64,000 nt of DNA from CAVSUZ01 sp963834715 (GTDB lineage: Bacteria > Pseudomonadota > Alphaproteobacteria > Acetobacterales > Acetobacteraceae), in the NCBI GenBank assembly GCA_963834715.1, contig CAWIDE010000022.1, positions 496,001 to 560,000 of the forward strand, given 5' to 3'. Shown one piece after another: positions 16,717 through 26,415 of the stretch (positions within the stretch are counted from its first letter, which is position 1; each line of letters starts with the position of its first letter). Made by a program: the position numbers and the translations under genes. The notes beneath the pieces are model-generated. The model was not told the DNA's origin and did not search any database. It saw only the letters and a program-made list of their open reading frames with translations.

Positions 16717-18989
16717 ATGGCGACTACCTACGCATTCGTCTCGGCCACGGCGACAACACTCAGCGTATCCAGCCTGTTCTCTTTGCCGAGTGGAGCCACG
16801 GCTCCTCAATGTCTGGTCCTGACCGCACTGGACCGGAACGAATATACGGCGGGTGCGACCGGTGCGACCGGGACGCTTAAGGGAGACGGGCGGACCGCGA
16901 CTTTCAGCGATATCGGCGAGGACGGCAGAGGGACAGGTATCGTCTTTACTTACCAGACGAGCACGGGGCGGTATTACAACGATATTTACGGCTATCTCGA
17001 CCAGCTCACTTATACCTCGTCGAGCAGCCCGTTCGATGTCACGAATCTCTCGCTGTTTGGGACCAGTAGTCTCGGGCTTGCCGACTATTATGGCAGCAAT
17101 GCCTGGTATATGATGCAGGTGGATGCCGCCGGTTATCTGGGCAGTGCGACGGTTGTCACCGAGCCGGGCTATACGGGCACTGTGCCATCCCAGGCCACAC
17201 CGGACAGCATTGCAGCAGCGGCGCAGAGTTTTATCGGCAAGGCATGGAACCAGGACGGTTGCTGGGTGCTGGCGAGCACGATCGCCGCAGAGGCCGGGAC
17301 GTCGCTTCCGTTGGTAAGTACGGCGATTGGGCTGCCGGGTCAGTCCAACGGCGAATGGATCGTGGCATTCAACGGTCCGGCCGGGCAGAGTGGCAACTGG
17401 CAATCGATGTAAAGGCCGGGGAGCTGATCGTGATCGGCACACCGGGCGGCGGCGGTCACATCACGACCTGTGTTTCAGGGTCCGGTTCTTCGGCGATGCT
17501 GGTTGATAACATCACCTACGTTAATCAATCAGGCCAGGTGGTGAACAGCGCTAATGACGGCTCGAGCAGTGACGTTATAGTCGCGGCCCCGCACCCGGCT
17601 TCACAGGAATGGGCGGGAGTCCAAGCCTCGTCGGTGGTAATCTATGAGCTGGACACGCCGGTCGTGAGCGTATTGGTCGCTTCTGATACGGTTGATACGG
17701 ATGGGTCGCAGTCGCTCGCCGCTCTGTTTTCCGCGACCGATCCCGCGGGAAAGGCGATCACGTCGTGGCAGGTGTATGATACGAATGCGGGCGACCGGTT
17801 TTCGCTGAATGGCAGCTCGTCGAGCGATCATTCCGCGGCAACCGCGCTGACGGTGGGATCGCTTTCGGGGCTCGACCTGCTGGCGGGGACAGTCGTGGGC
17901 TCCGACACGCTGGAGGTCCGGGCGTTCAACGGCAGCTACTGGGGGGATTGGCAGTCGCTTGCGGTTTCGATGGTGGCGAATGCCGCCCTGGCATTGCAGG
18001 CTCCGGTGCTGGAGAAGCAGACGCCGGACCAGAGCTGGGTGAACGGCAGCACGGTGGCGTTGACGATACCGGCGTCCACGTTCGTTGATCCGCAGAACGA
18101 GACGCTGACCTACCGGGCGACACTGTCGAACGGGCAGGCGTTGCCGGGTTGGCTGCACTTCAATGCGAGTACGGAGACGTTCAGCGGTGTGGCCCCGGCA
18201 GGGGCGCAGAACGTGTCGATTACTGTGACCGCGACGGATACGAGCGGCTTGTCGGCCGCGGACACCTTTAACGCCGCGATTGTCGCGCCTCCCAGTGTGG
18301 CTTCGCAGATAAGCACTCAGGTCTGGAAGGCCGGAAGCGCGGTTTCTTTCGCATTGCCGGCGAATACGTTTACGGACCCGCAGGGGGAGGCGCTGCATTA
18401 CTCGGCGACGCTGGCCAATGGCAGTGCGCTGCCAGGCTGGCTGACATTCAACGCGGCGACGCAGACGTTCAGCGGGACGGCGCCGAGCGCGGCCCAGAAT
18501 CTCTCGATCAAGATGACAGCGACTGATACCAGCGGACTTTCGGCGTCGGAGACCTTTGTGGCGGACGTACAGGCTCCGCAGCCCGTGCGTCAGCCCGGGA
18601 TCACGGTGACGACCCAGACAGCGGATGAGGCATGGACCGGCGGCGAGACGGTCGCGCTGGTACTGCCGTCGAATACGTTTACCGACGGGATGGGGCTGCG
18701 CATGAGCTTTGCGGCGTACGAACTGAACGGACCGGATGTCAGGTCGTGGCTGCACTTCAATTCCGCGAAAGACATGTTGTTTGGAACAGTCCCGGCGGGC
18801 GCGAGTGGCACGGTGACCTTGGCGGTGGTGGCTCAGGACGCCCTGCACATGGCGGCGGCAGATGTTTTCAACGTGACGTTCACGCCTGCAGCCAGTGGCG
18901 TGGGCAGCGCGATGCAGAGTACGGGTGGCGCAGCGCCAGTGGATGTGCAGCCGACCACAGTTACGGCGCTGCTTGCCGGCATGCATTAA
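16717..18989 (+). pseudogene. Surface protein with NlpC/P60-like region and Ig-like (He_PIG) repeats, frameshifted
   Basis: Frame 1 (16717 to about 17400) contains a putative cysteine of an NlpC/P60-like peptidase (FIGKAWNQDGCWVLASTIAAE, Cys182). The rest, in another frame to 18989, carries the matching GGGGHITTCVSG histidine and then at least two He_PIG/cadherin-like units (FVDPQNETLTYRATLSNGQ, FTDPQGEALHYSATLANGS) with a related third. One missing base near 17400-17405 would fuse them (GNWQSDVKAGELIVIG). There is no classical signal peptide, so secretion, if any, would be by a type I or similar route. Confidence 0.75.
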
Positions 18990-20050
18990 CGGCCGACGCA
19001 GAGCCGGGCGGACGCGCGTGTGATGATGGCAGCGCGAACCTCCAGGCTGTGCCGTTTCAGCTCGTTCGCAACGAATGCGTCTGCAACCGGCTCGGGCGCT
19101 ATGGGCCGCAAGGTCTGCAAGACGGGATGGAACAGCACATCCGCGAGGGTATCCGCGATGGATGCGGCCGCATGGGGCAGATGCAATCCGAGCGGCTGGG
19201 CTTCCTCAGTGACGATGCGCGCTGCTGCGGTAAGCGTGCAGCCGTGCTGCAGGGTAATGCACGTGGCGAGGTGCCGTAACAGAAACGGGTCAAGACCCGC
19301 CTGTTCCGCGACCCGGTCCAGGCGCTGCGCCTCGAGTTCCGCCAATCGGGCAGCCAATTCCGGGAGCGTCAGGGCAAGCGCTGCCTGAGGGCCGATGGTG
19401 GGGGCGAGCAGGCCCGCCATGGTCAGGTGCAAAGGGTCGGCCAGGTCGTTGAGGCGGTCCTTTTGGATGCGAGGGAGCGGCCGCGGGCCGTGGCGGCAGG
19501 CGGCTCTGGCCGCGTTAGTGAACAAAGCCGATCGATCATCGAGAGGCAGGGCAGGGAGCGTTATCGCCTGCGGGATGCGGATGGTGGCGAAGTTGGCCGG
19601 CGAGGAGGAGAGGAGGAGAACGCGGAATCGCGCTCCGGCAGACTGAACCGCGGCACTGATGATGCGCGGCTCGGGCGAGTCGGCGACAACGAGAGCGGGA
19701 TTTGCGAGGTTCAGTGGCGGCGCGTTGCCCGCATCGACAGAGAACCCGGCGCTCCATCCTCGTATCTCGGCGCGAACGCAAAGCTCGACCGCGAGCCGGG
19801 TCTTTCCGCTGCCCGGAGGGCCAAGCAGGGCGTGCACATGAGGCTCGTCCTGGTCGAGCCAGTTGAGCAGGGCGCGGAGCTCGGTCGCGCGGCCGACCAG
19901 CGGGAGAGCATGGTTTTCGGGCAGCAGGAGATCGGCCAGTTCAGCCGGGTAGCTGCGAGGCACCGATCGGGCCGCAACGGCCGGCCTGGGCGCGTAACGC
20001 GGCGTGGAGAAGCCGGGGGCGGTGCCAACTTCTTCGAACGTTGCAGTCAT
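18986..20050 (-). CDS. P-loop ATPase of unknown role
   Basis: About 354 aa. A Walker A motif, LLGPPGSGKTRLA, lies near residue 80 after LPLVGRATELRALLNWLDQDEPHVH, the typical entry to an AAA/STAND-type ATPase. ALVVADSPEP may be the Walker B region. The C-terminal half is helical without a recognisable effector. ATG 20050 is preferred over a TTG at 20062. Its stop overlaps that of the convergent surface-protein pseudogene by 4 bases. The neighbours give no clear function. Confidence 0.7.
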   Translation of the reverse strand: MTATFEEVGTAPGFSTPRYAPRPAVAARSVPRSYPAELADLLLPENHALPLVGRATELRALLNWLDQDEPHVHALLGPPGSGKTRLAVELCVRAEIRGWSAGFSVDAGNAPPLNLANPALVVADSPEPRIISAAVQSAGARFRVLLLSSSPANFATIRIPQAITLPALPLDDRSALFTNAARAACRHGPRPLPRIQKDRLNDLADPLHLTMAGLLAPTIGPQAALALTLPELAARLAELEAQRLDRVAEQAGLDPFLLRHLATCITLQHGCTLTAAARIVTEEAQPLGLHLPHAAASIADTLADVLFHPVLQTLRPIAPEPVADAFVANELKRHSLEVRAAIITRASARLCVGR

Positions 20051-20264
20051 GAAGTCGTTCAACGGCAGAGTTCCCGTCCTGGGGGCAATAGTGCATCACA
20101 CACGCGTGAACATTACCAGCTAAATGTGGCTCTCTGGTGATGGGAATGGCCGCGGCCCGAGGTGACCCGTTTGTAAGCGGAGTAACCGGCTCGTGATCAA
20201 GCGGACCGGCGGCGCAACGCGAGAGAGGTGGGTTTGAGGTTTGGAAAAGGAGCGGTGCCCGAAA

Positions 20265-21374
20265 ATGCAGCGGAGCGGTGACAGACTGGTTCGGATCGCA
20301 ATTGTCTGGTTGCTGGTTCTTGTCACGCTCTGGATAATCGAGCCGTACGTCATCAGTTGGTGGTATGCGGCGGGCACGCTTCGGGCCATTACGCCACGCG
20401 GCAGTCTCAGCGCTTATGAGCAGGACACGATAAAGGTGTATCAGGAGGCCTCACCCTCCGTGGTGCATGTTTATGCGACGGGTCAGCCGGCGTTCCTTAA
20501 CGGCGGTGGTCAGGTGCTGCAGACGGGATCAGGCGTGATCTGGGACGACGCCGGCGATATTGTCACGAATAACCATGTTGTGCGCGGCCAGACGCAATTC
20601 GGGGTGCGGTTGACGACCGGACAGTTGGTGAATGCGCATCTGGTGGGTACCGCGCCTAACTATGATTTAGCGGTGTTGAGGCTTGATCGTCCGCGCATCG
20701 GGCTGCATCCGATCCTGGTCGGGCGGTCCGATGATCTGCAGGTGGGGCAGTCAGTCTTCGCGATCGGCAATCCTTACGGACTGAACCAGACGCTTACGAA
20801 CGGTATCATAAGTGCGCTGCATGTCCGGCTGCCGGAGAGTCGGGCGGTGGAGATCGCTAACGCGATACAGACGGACGCGCCGATTAATCCGGGAAATTCC
20901 GGAGGACCGTTGATCGACTCGGCAGCGCGGATGATCGGGCTGAACACGGCGATCCTGTCGGAGTCCGGCGCCTCGGCCGGGATCGGGTTTGCGATTCCGG
21001 TGGACACGGTGAACCGGATTGCGGCGGATATCATTCGCACGGGCCATGCGCCGGTTCCGGGGATCGGCATCATGACGGCCAATCCCGCGGTGGCGGCGCA
21101 GCTCGGCGTGCAAGGCATAATCGTGGTGAGGGTGCTCCCCGGGTCCTCGGCGGCGAAGGCCGGGCTTGTGGGAGTGGACCCGCAGACCGGCTCGGTGGGC
21201 GATATCATCACTGCGGCGAACGGGAAGCAAGTGAATACAGTTGCGGAGTTGAGTTCGGCAATGGAGCAGGCGGGTATCGGTCATACGGTTACGATGGCGG
21301 TGGAGCGCGACGGGCAGAGCAGGGAGGTGAGGGTGGAGGTGCAGGATATTTCGGGTGAGGGGGGAGCGCCTTAG
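20265..21374 (+). CDS. HtrA/DegP-like membrane-anchored serine protease
   Basis: A 369-aa S1C-type protease with one N-terminal transmembrane anchor (IAIVWLLVLVTLWIIEPYVI), the catalytic triad His104 (TNNHVV), Asp134 (NYDLAVL) and Ser212 (PGNSGGPL), and a C-terminal PDZ domain (residues about 275-360, GIIVVRVLPGSSAAKAGL). The active site would face the periplasm and act in protein quality control. ATG 20265 follows AAGGAG; an in-frame TTG at 20241 is less likely. It stands alone on this strand. Confidence 0.92.
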   Translation: MQRSGDRLVRIAIVWLLVLVTLWIIEPYVISWWYAAGTLRAITPRGSLSAYEQDTIKVYQEASPSVVHVYATGQPAFLNGGGQVLQTGSGVIWDDAGDIVTNNHVVRGQTQFGVRLTTGQLVNAHLVGTAPNYDLAVLRLDRPRIGLHPILVGRSDDLQVGQSVFAIGNPYGLNQTLTNGIISALHVRLPESRAVEIANAIQTDAPINPGNSGGPLIDSAARMIGLNTAILSESGASAGIGFAIPVDTVNRIAADIIRTGHAPVPGIGIMTANPAVAAQLGVQGIIVVRVLPGSSAAKAGLVGVDPQTGSVGDIITAANGKQVNTVAELSSAMEQAGIGHTVTMAVERDGQSREVRVEVQDISGEGGAP

Positions 21375-21546
21375 GGCATCTTCCGATCAAAGTGAACCGG
21401 TACTGACGTGCCGGCATGCGTTTGCACTATGTATCCAGATGCATATGCACCAGGTCCGTGGAGCATGAAACGAGGCTGACGCGATTCCCCGCCAACGTGC
21501 CGACTGCCGGCAGCTACAGCAGATCATCGCGGGTCTGACTGAGGGG

Positions 21547-22882
21547 GTGATCCTGGTGGACCCCGATCAGACCATTTTCTGGGCCAATGAAACGGCTCTT
21601 GCCATGCATGGTGTCGAAAAGCTCGCGGAGCTTGGCGCGACAGTAACGGAATACCGCGAGCGATTTGAACTTCAGTATCGTAACAATCACAAATTATTGC
21701 CGGGCGACTACCCGATGGACTGTGTGGTCGCGGGAGAGGAATTCAGTGATGTCATTGTCGAGGTGACCCGAGCAGGCCGGCCCGAGCAGCAATGGGTCCA
21801 TCGTATCCGCAGCCTGGTGCTTACCGACACCGCGGGGGATCCGGATTGCCTGGTGCTTGTCTTGCACGACGTCACCGAGGGTTTCAGCGCCGAGGAGCGG
21901 TTCGAGAGAACCTTCAATGCCGATCCGGCGCCGGCGATCATCTGTCGCCTCTCGGACCTGCGCTACATCAAGGTCAATCTGGGGTTCCAGGAGATGACCG
22001 GCTACAAGCGGGATGACGTTATCGGCCGTTCGGTATACGAAATCGATGTCCTGGAGGGCGCGGAACGCCGGGAGTTCGCGATCGAGCGGCTCAACGAGGC
22101 AAGAACAATCCCGCAACTTGAAGCGGAGCTGCGGTTGCCCGGCGGCGGAAGCAAATACGTGATCGTCGCCGGCCAGCCGATCGACATTGGCGACGAAAGC
22201 TGCATGCTGTTTTACGTTCATGGACCTGGAGCCGCGCAAGAAGGCAGAGGAGGCGCTCCGGCAAAGCGAGGAGAGGTTCTCGAAGTCCTTCCGGCTGATG
22301 CCGGTGCGGACGACCATCAGCACGATGCCGGGCTTCCAGATCCTCGATGTGAACGACGCCCTCGTAGCCGCGACCGGCTATTCGGCTGAGGAGGTGATCG
22401 GGTGCAGCGCTGCCGAGATCGATCTCTGGTGCAGTGCGTCCATGCGCAAGGAGCTCGAACGGAAGCTGGAACGGATCGGCAGCATCCGCAATGCCGATGT
22501 CCAGATAAAGACCAAAGACGGCGCGCTGATCGATTGCCTGCTGTCGGCGGAAACGGTCGTCATTCACGGGCAGGCATGCGTGCTCAGCGTCATGCAGGAT
22601 ATCACCGAACGGAAGCGCTCGGAGCCGCGTCCCGGGCTTCAGGATCACACCGCCCGGGAACGCGATATATTGGCGCTGGTGTGTCAGGGCTCGGGCGATC
22701 GCGAGATCGCCGAGAAACTGGGGCTTTCCCGTAATACGATCCGAAACCGGATCGCCGCGATCTACGGCAAAACGGACGTGCACCATCGGGGCGCTCTGGT
22801 TGTGTGGGCCCGCGAGCGCGGGTTCACCGGCGACCATCCGCCCGGCATGGGCCGGGCGAGCGTTCGAACAAACATTCGTTAA
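21547..22882 (+). pseudogene. Multi-PAS LuxR-type regulator, frameshifted
   Basis: A first PAS-like region (GLTEGVILVDPDQTIFWAN) is followed by a second (FNADPAPAIICRLSDLRYIKVN), a third (MPGFQILDVNDALVAATGYSAEEVIG) and a LuxR helix-turn-helix (TARERDILALVCQGSGDREIAEKLGLSRNTIRNRIAAIYGK). The first two lie in one frame, the third and the HTH in another. Removing one T from the T4 run at 22210-22213 restores ...ESCMLFTFMDLEPRKKAEEAL. The PAS reading is open upstream of GTG 21547, so the original start was probably earlier. It would have been a sensory transcription factor. Confidence 0.82.
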
Positions 22883-23043
22883 GTGACAAAAATACTACCG
22901 CAGCTGCGGCAGGCGTATCTGGCAGTTGCGCTCCGTGACCCCAATCTGGCCGGCGCCACAGCCCTTATTTCTCGCGCAACCACCAATCGCGAGAAGGCGG
23001 GCCGGAACGGTCGTATTATTCCTGTGATGAAAGGGGAGACGGC

Positions 23044-23226
23044 ATGGATAAAGATCGTATAGTCGGGGCGGCAAGGCAGATAAGGGGCTCTGTGAAGGAG
23101 GCCCTGGGCAAGATCACCGGTAACAAGAAGGCGCGAGCCGAGGGCATGACAGATAAAGCGGCTGGCAAGGCACAGAACACAGCCGGCAGCGCCAAAGATA
23201 CGGTACGGGATACCGCAAAGAAGTAA
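23044..23226 (+). CDS. CsbD family stress protein
   Basis: A 60-aa hydrophilic protein with the CsbD signature (MDKDRIVGAARQIRGSVKEALGKITGN...AEGMTDKAAGKAQNTAG). CsbD proteins are small, mostly disordered, general-stress-induced proteins of unknown biochemistry. AGGGGAG precedes the ATG. It opens a same-strand series with a membrane protein, a small exported protein and a PRC-barrel gene, a set often seen in stress or envelope loci. Confidence 0.93.
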   Translation: MDKDRIVGAARQIRGSVKEALGKITGNKKARAEGMTDKAAGKAQNTAGSAKDTVRDTAKK

Positions 23227-23298
23227 GCCGGTAGGAGGGCACCTGGTCGGAGGGTGCGCTGCGGATCAGGACTACTCAGAGGTGAGGAACGAAACCCT

Positions 23299-24195
23299 AT
23301 GTCCGAGCGCTATGCGGCGCCGCGTCATGCCGCGGTGCCGACTGTGGATGGTACCGAAATGGCTCGTCCGCGGGTTTCCTGGTCGGCGATCTTCGCCGGC
23401 GCGTTTGTGGTGATCGCGGTTGAGCTACTGCTCGGCGTGCTCGGTGTCGGCGTCGGTCTAGGCCTTGTGCAGCCTGGTGGCACCCCAACGGCCAGCAATC
23501 TCAGCCTCGGTGCAGGATGGTGGTGGCTTATTAGTACGATCATCGCCTTTATCTTCGGCAGCTACGTTGCGGCCCGACTTGCGGGTGTGGCGCGGCGCTA
23601 CGATGGCGTGCTGCACGGGGTTGTCATCTGGGGCGTGGCCGTCCTGGTCACATTCTACCTGTTGACGTCCGCGTTCGGCACGGCCGTCAGCGGGACGCTC
23701 TCGGTCGTTGGCAGGACGGTCTCCGCGGCCGGGCAGGGGATCAAAGCGGCAGCTCCGCAACTCACCTCGTCAAACGGTATTAGCCCGCAACTGTTCCAGC
23801 AGCAGGCACAAGATTTTCTGCAGCCGACGAACCCTAACCCCGCGACGATGAGCAGACAGGATGCGGAGAAGTCGATCGCAGACGCGCTGCCGAATCTAGC
23901 CGCTGGCGGCAACCGGGCAGGGAAGGCTAAGGATCAAATCATCAACATCATGGCGGCACAGCTCAACCTGAGCCACGACGAAGCCACCAAAAGGTTCGAC
24001 GCAGCCCAGGCCCGCTTCGAGCAGGCGCGCAACAATGCCCTTCACACGGCCAAGCAGGCAGCGGATGAGGCCGCCGCTGCCTCCTCCCGTGCCGCCTACG
24101 CGACGTTCGGCGTGATGTTGCTCGAGGCTATTGCCGCATGCATCGGGGGCGCTCTCGCCTCACCGCGCCGCCGTGTGGTGGCGGCCGTGGGTTGA
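23299..24195 (+). CDS. Membrane protein with N- and C-terminal transmembrane segments
   Basis: About 298 aa. Hydrophobic segments are seen at residues about 28-60 (WSAIFAGAFVVIAVELLLGVLGVGV), 78-100 (WWWLISTIIAFIFGSYVAARLAGV), 108-135 (VVIWGVAVLVTFYLLTSAF) and near the C-terminus (FGVMLLEAIAACIGGAL). A long Ala/Gln-rich helical region joins them. Proteins like this are sometimes labelled PhnA-like, but no function is established. ATG 23299 has GAGGAA upstream. It follows csbD by 72 bases and is probably co-expressed. Confidence 0.75.
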   Translation: MSERYAAPRHAAVPTVDGTEMARPRVSWSAIFAGAFVVIAVELLLGVLGVGVGLGLVQPGGTPTASNLSLGAGWWWLISTIIAFIFGSYVAARLAGVARRYDGVLHGVVIWGVAVLVTFYLLTSAFGTAVSGTLSVVGRTVSAAGQGIKAAAPQLTSSNGISPQLFQQQAQDFLQPTNPNPATMSRQDAEKSIADALPNLAAGGNRAGKAKDQIINIMAAQLNLSHDEATKRFDAAQARFEQARNNALHTAKQAADEAAAASSRAAYATFGVMLLEAIAACIGGALASPRRRVVAAVG

Positions 24196-24248
24196 ATAAT
24201 GACCAGTGCCGCATCGGCTGGCGGCGCGCAGCAATTAGGAGCCATGCC

Positions 24249-24503
24249 ATGAAAGCAATTTTATTCGCTGGAATGCTAGCATTCACGATGGCGCTGTCGA
24301 TGACGCCAACTTTGGCGAAGGGATGCCTGAAGGGTGCGGCAGTCGGCGGCGTGGCGGGCCACATGGCCGGGCATCATACCGTTATAGGAGCTGCCGCTGG
24401 TTGCGCCGTGGGCCACCATGAGGCCACCAAACACGCACGGGAGAAGGCCAGCGCATCAAGCCAGGCTGATAGCTCCGGCGCTCCAGCCATCAGCTCGCGT
24501 TAG
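24249..24503 (+). CDS. Small exported glycine-rich protein
   Basis: 84 aa with a signal peptide (MKAILFAGMLAFTMALSMTPTLA) and a short mature part in which KGCLKGAAVGGVAGHMAGHH and GAAAGCAVGHHEA form a glycine-zipper-like pattern with two cysteines and several histidines. TAGGAG precedes the ATG. A periplasmic or outer-membrane role is likely, but no specific function can be given. The following gene is the IS3-interrupted PRC-barrel gene. Confidence 0.75.
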   Translation: MKAILFAGMLAFTMALSMTPTLAKGCLKGAAVGGVAGHMAGHHTVIGAAAGCAVGHHEATKHAREKASASSQADSSGAPAISSR

Positions 24504-24598
24504 CATAGCCGCTTGAAAGGAGATCGGACATGGGTCGGTTAGGAATTTTTATAATTCCCGTTGTACAGCCCGCGGTTGCTGAGACATCGGACTGAAGG

Positions 24599-25489
24599 CT
24601 ATGCGGCGAGAGCCGCGGGTTCAACTTGTTGCTGACGAAAGGCGGCTGGCGAGATGAACCCGTGTCGCTCGATGAGCCAGGTGGTGTTGTAGGTCTCGCG
24701 GAATGCGAGCAGCGCCTGGCGCAGTTGCTCGATGGTTTCGAAGGAGCGCACCCATAAAAGGTTCTCCTTCAAGGTGCGGATGAAACGTTCGGCGCAGCCA
24801 TTGCCTTCCGGGGCGCGCACGAAGGCGGGTGAGCTTTCGATGCCGAGAAACGCGAGCTCGTGCTGGAAGGTATCGGAAAGATATTGCGATCCGTGGTCGT
24901 GCCGCACGGCGAGGCCGCGGGCGGCGTGTTTTGCAAAGCCGCCGAAATGCTCCTGCACACCTTGGCGGATCGGTTCGAGCGCCTCGAAGCGGGTGGCACG
25001 AGCGGCGGCATGAATCCCGACGCACTCGGCCGAACAATGATCGACCGCGACGAACACCGCGGCCTGGCCTTCGCCGGTGATAGTGGTCGTGAGATCGGTG
25101 CCCCACATGGTGTCGAGGGCATCCGGGATGATGGTGCCGTCGTGGCTGCGCGGCCCGCGTGGCCCGCCGACACGGGTGGGAGCGAGGAGGTTATATTCAC
25201 GCATCAGACGCAGCACGCGCCGCCGCGAGGTGCGGATCCCGGCGATCCGCAGCCGGGCCCAGATCTTGCGATGACCTTCGCCATGAAAAGGGCTGGCGGC
25301 CAGGACGGCGCGGATCTGCTCCAGCAGCGCCGCATCGGCCATGGGGCCGACTGGTCCCGGTCGCTGTGGCGCGGCGGCCAGCGGCGGAGCCCGGTGCCGA
25401 TAGACAGTGGCACGCGGCACCCGCCAAATCCGGCACACCAGGGCGAGGCCGTACGACTTGCCGCTGACCGGCGAGATGGTGCGGCTCAT
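24599..25489 (-). CDS. IS3 family transposase OrfB
   Basis: A 296-aa DDE integrase-like protein. Helix-turn-helix-like N-terminal part (CRIWRVPRATVYRHR), then the HTH_21 region (GEGHRKIWARL, TSRRRVLRLMREYNLLAP) and the rve catalytic core with MWGTDLTTT (first Asp), VRHDHGSQY (second Asp) and PEGNGCAERFIRTLKENLLW (Glu). The ATG overlaps the orfA stop (25486-25489), so the proteins are probably translated by coupling. Confidence 0.94.
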   Translation of the reverse strand: MSRTISPVSGKSYGLALVCRIWRVPRATVYRHRAPPLAAAPQRPGPVGPMADAALLEQIRAVLAASPFHGEGHRKIWARLRIAGIRTSRRRVLRLMREYNLLAPTRVGGPRGPRSHDGTIIPDALDTMWGTDLTTTITGEGQAAVFVAVDHCSAECVGIHAAARATRFEALEPIRQGVQEHFGGFAKHAARGLAVRHDHGSQYLSDTFQHELAFLGIESSPAFVRAPEGNGCAERFIRTLKENLLWVRSFETIEQLRQALLAFRETYNTTWLIERHGFISPAAFRQQQVEPAALAA

Positions 25490-25863
25490 GGCTTCGGCCT
25501 CCGCCGGCCCAAAGGGCGGCCAGCCTCCAAAGTGGCAATCTTTTCGTGCAACAGGTCACGCTCGATCATGACTTCGCCAAGCTTGGCCTTGAGGCGCTGG
25601 CTCTGCAGTTCCTCGCCATCGCCGGGCCGGCTCGCTAGTGCGGCTTCTCCCGCCGCCAGAAAAGCGTCACGCCAAGCCGTCAGAGTGGCGGCGGTCACAC
25701 CGAGCGAGCGAGACACCGTCTCGAGGTCCTCGCCCCGCAGCAGCCGCAGGACCGCCGCAGTCTTACGTTGCCGCGACATCCGCCCACCCCGGCCGAGTTC
25801 GACAGCATCAGTCTCTTGCGCTCGTCCGGCAACGTCCAGCTGCTGCGTTCTGCCTTGCTTCAT
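25486..25863 (-). CDS. IS3 family transposase OrfA
   Basis: 125 aa with an N-terminal helix-turn-helix (RRMSRQRKTAAVLRLLRGEDLETVSRSLGVTAATLTAWRDAFL is the region, about residues 28-70) and a leucine-zipper-like helix (LKAKLGEVMIERDLLHEKIATLE) that binds OrfB partners. ATG 25863 has GGAGGG upstream. A shorter start at 25779 is possible but has no ribosome site. Confidence 0.9.
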   Translation of the reverse strand: MKQGRTQQLDVAGRAQETDAVELGRGGRMSRQRKTAAVLRLLRGEDLETVSRSLGVTAATLTAWRDAFLAAGEAALASRPGDGEELQSQRLKAKLGEVMIERDLLHEKIATLEAGRPLGRRRPKP

Positions 25864-26415
25864 CGATCATCCCTCCTGCGGATGCCGTCCGCTTACGGGA
25901 TGTCTCACTCAACTGTGGAGCGGGGGACCGTTACCCTGGCAATGGGCAGCGTGCCGGGCTGGGCACAGAACGCCAATCAACCGCCGAGCACGCAACAACA
26001 GCCGACAAACAAGCCCGAGATAGGCTTAGCAACCGTGAACCCGAGCGGCATCCCGCCGTCACAACGCAACCGCTGCTGACTGATAACGGTGATGTCCGTA
26101 TCGGGAAGATGATTGGCACGAATATCTATAACAAGAACGACAAGCAGATCGGCAGCGTTGACGGTGTCACAGCGAGCCGGAGCGGGAAGCTGCAGGTGAT
26201 CATCGCAACCAACAACAAGAAGGTGGCGGTACCCTGGGATAAGGTGATGTTTGGCGATGCAAAGCTCAACAGCGACAACACGGTTCTGATCCCGGACGAG
26301 ACGCAGCAAAGCCTCAACAGCTTGCCAAGCTATCAGTACCAGAGTAAAAACGGACACTGATTGGGAGGGTCCAGCTCGAACGCGAGGCTGCGCGTCCGGC
26401 CGCCAGCGACACCCT

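Larger units (their letters stand above)
24563..25927 (-). mobile_element. IS3 family element in the PRC-barrel signal peptide
   Basis: A 1,365-bp element. CCGTT stands at both edges (24558-24562 and 25928-25932), consistent with a 3-5 bp duplication. Deleting the element and one copy restores the host signal peptide. Inside the ends, TGAGACATC (24580-24588) is matched by its complement GATGTCTCA (25899-25907) as part of imperfect inverted repeats. It carries orfA and orfB, both apparently intact, with overlapping ATGA. Confidence 0.87.
24530..26360 (+). pseudogene. Exported PRC-barrel protein, interrupted by IS3 and frameshifted
   Basis: The first 33 bases (24530-24562, after GAAAGGAG) encode MGRLGIFIIPV. 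The IS3 element then intervenes. Coding resumes at 25933 with TLAMGSVPGWAQNANQPP, so the intact signal peptide was MGRLGIFIIPVTLAMGSVPGWA. A second defect, one base near 26050-26060, shifts the frame before the PRC-barrel domain (IGKMIGTNIYNKNDKQIGSVDGV to LIPDETQQSLNSLPSYQYQ). PRC-barrel proteins of this size are periplasmic with unclear roles. The gene was the last member of the csbD group. Confidence 0.85.

Noticed and set aside
17601..18986. 461-codon minus-strand ORF opposite the surface protein
   Set aside because: It is a shadow of the Ig-like repeat coding region. The composition is Arg-rich and no motif is recognisable.
22847..22867. Hairpin CGCCCGGC...GCCGGGCG as a terminator
   Set aside because: It lies inside the coding end of the LuxR-type gene and is not followed by a T-run.
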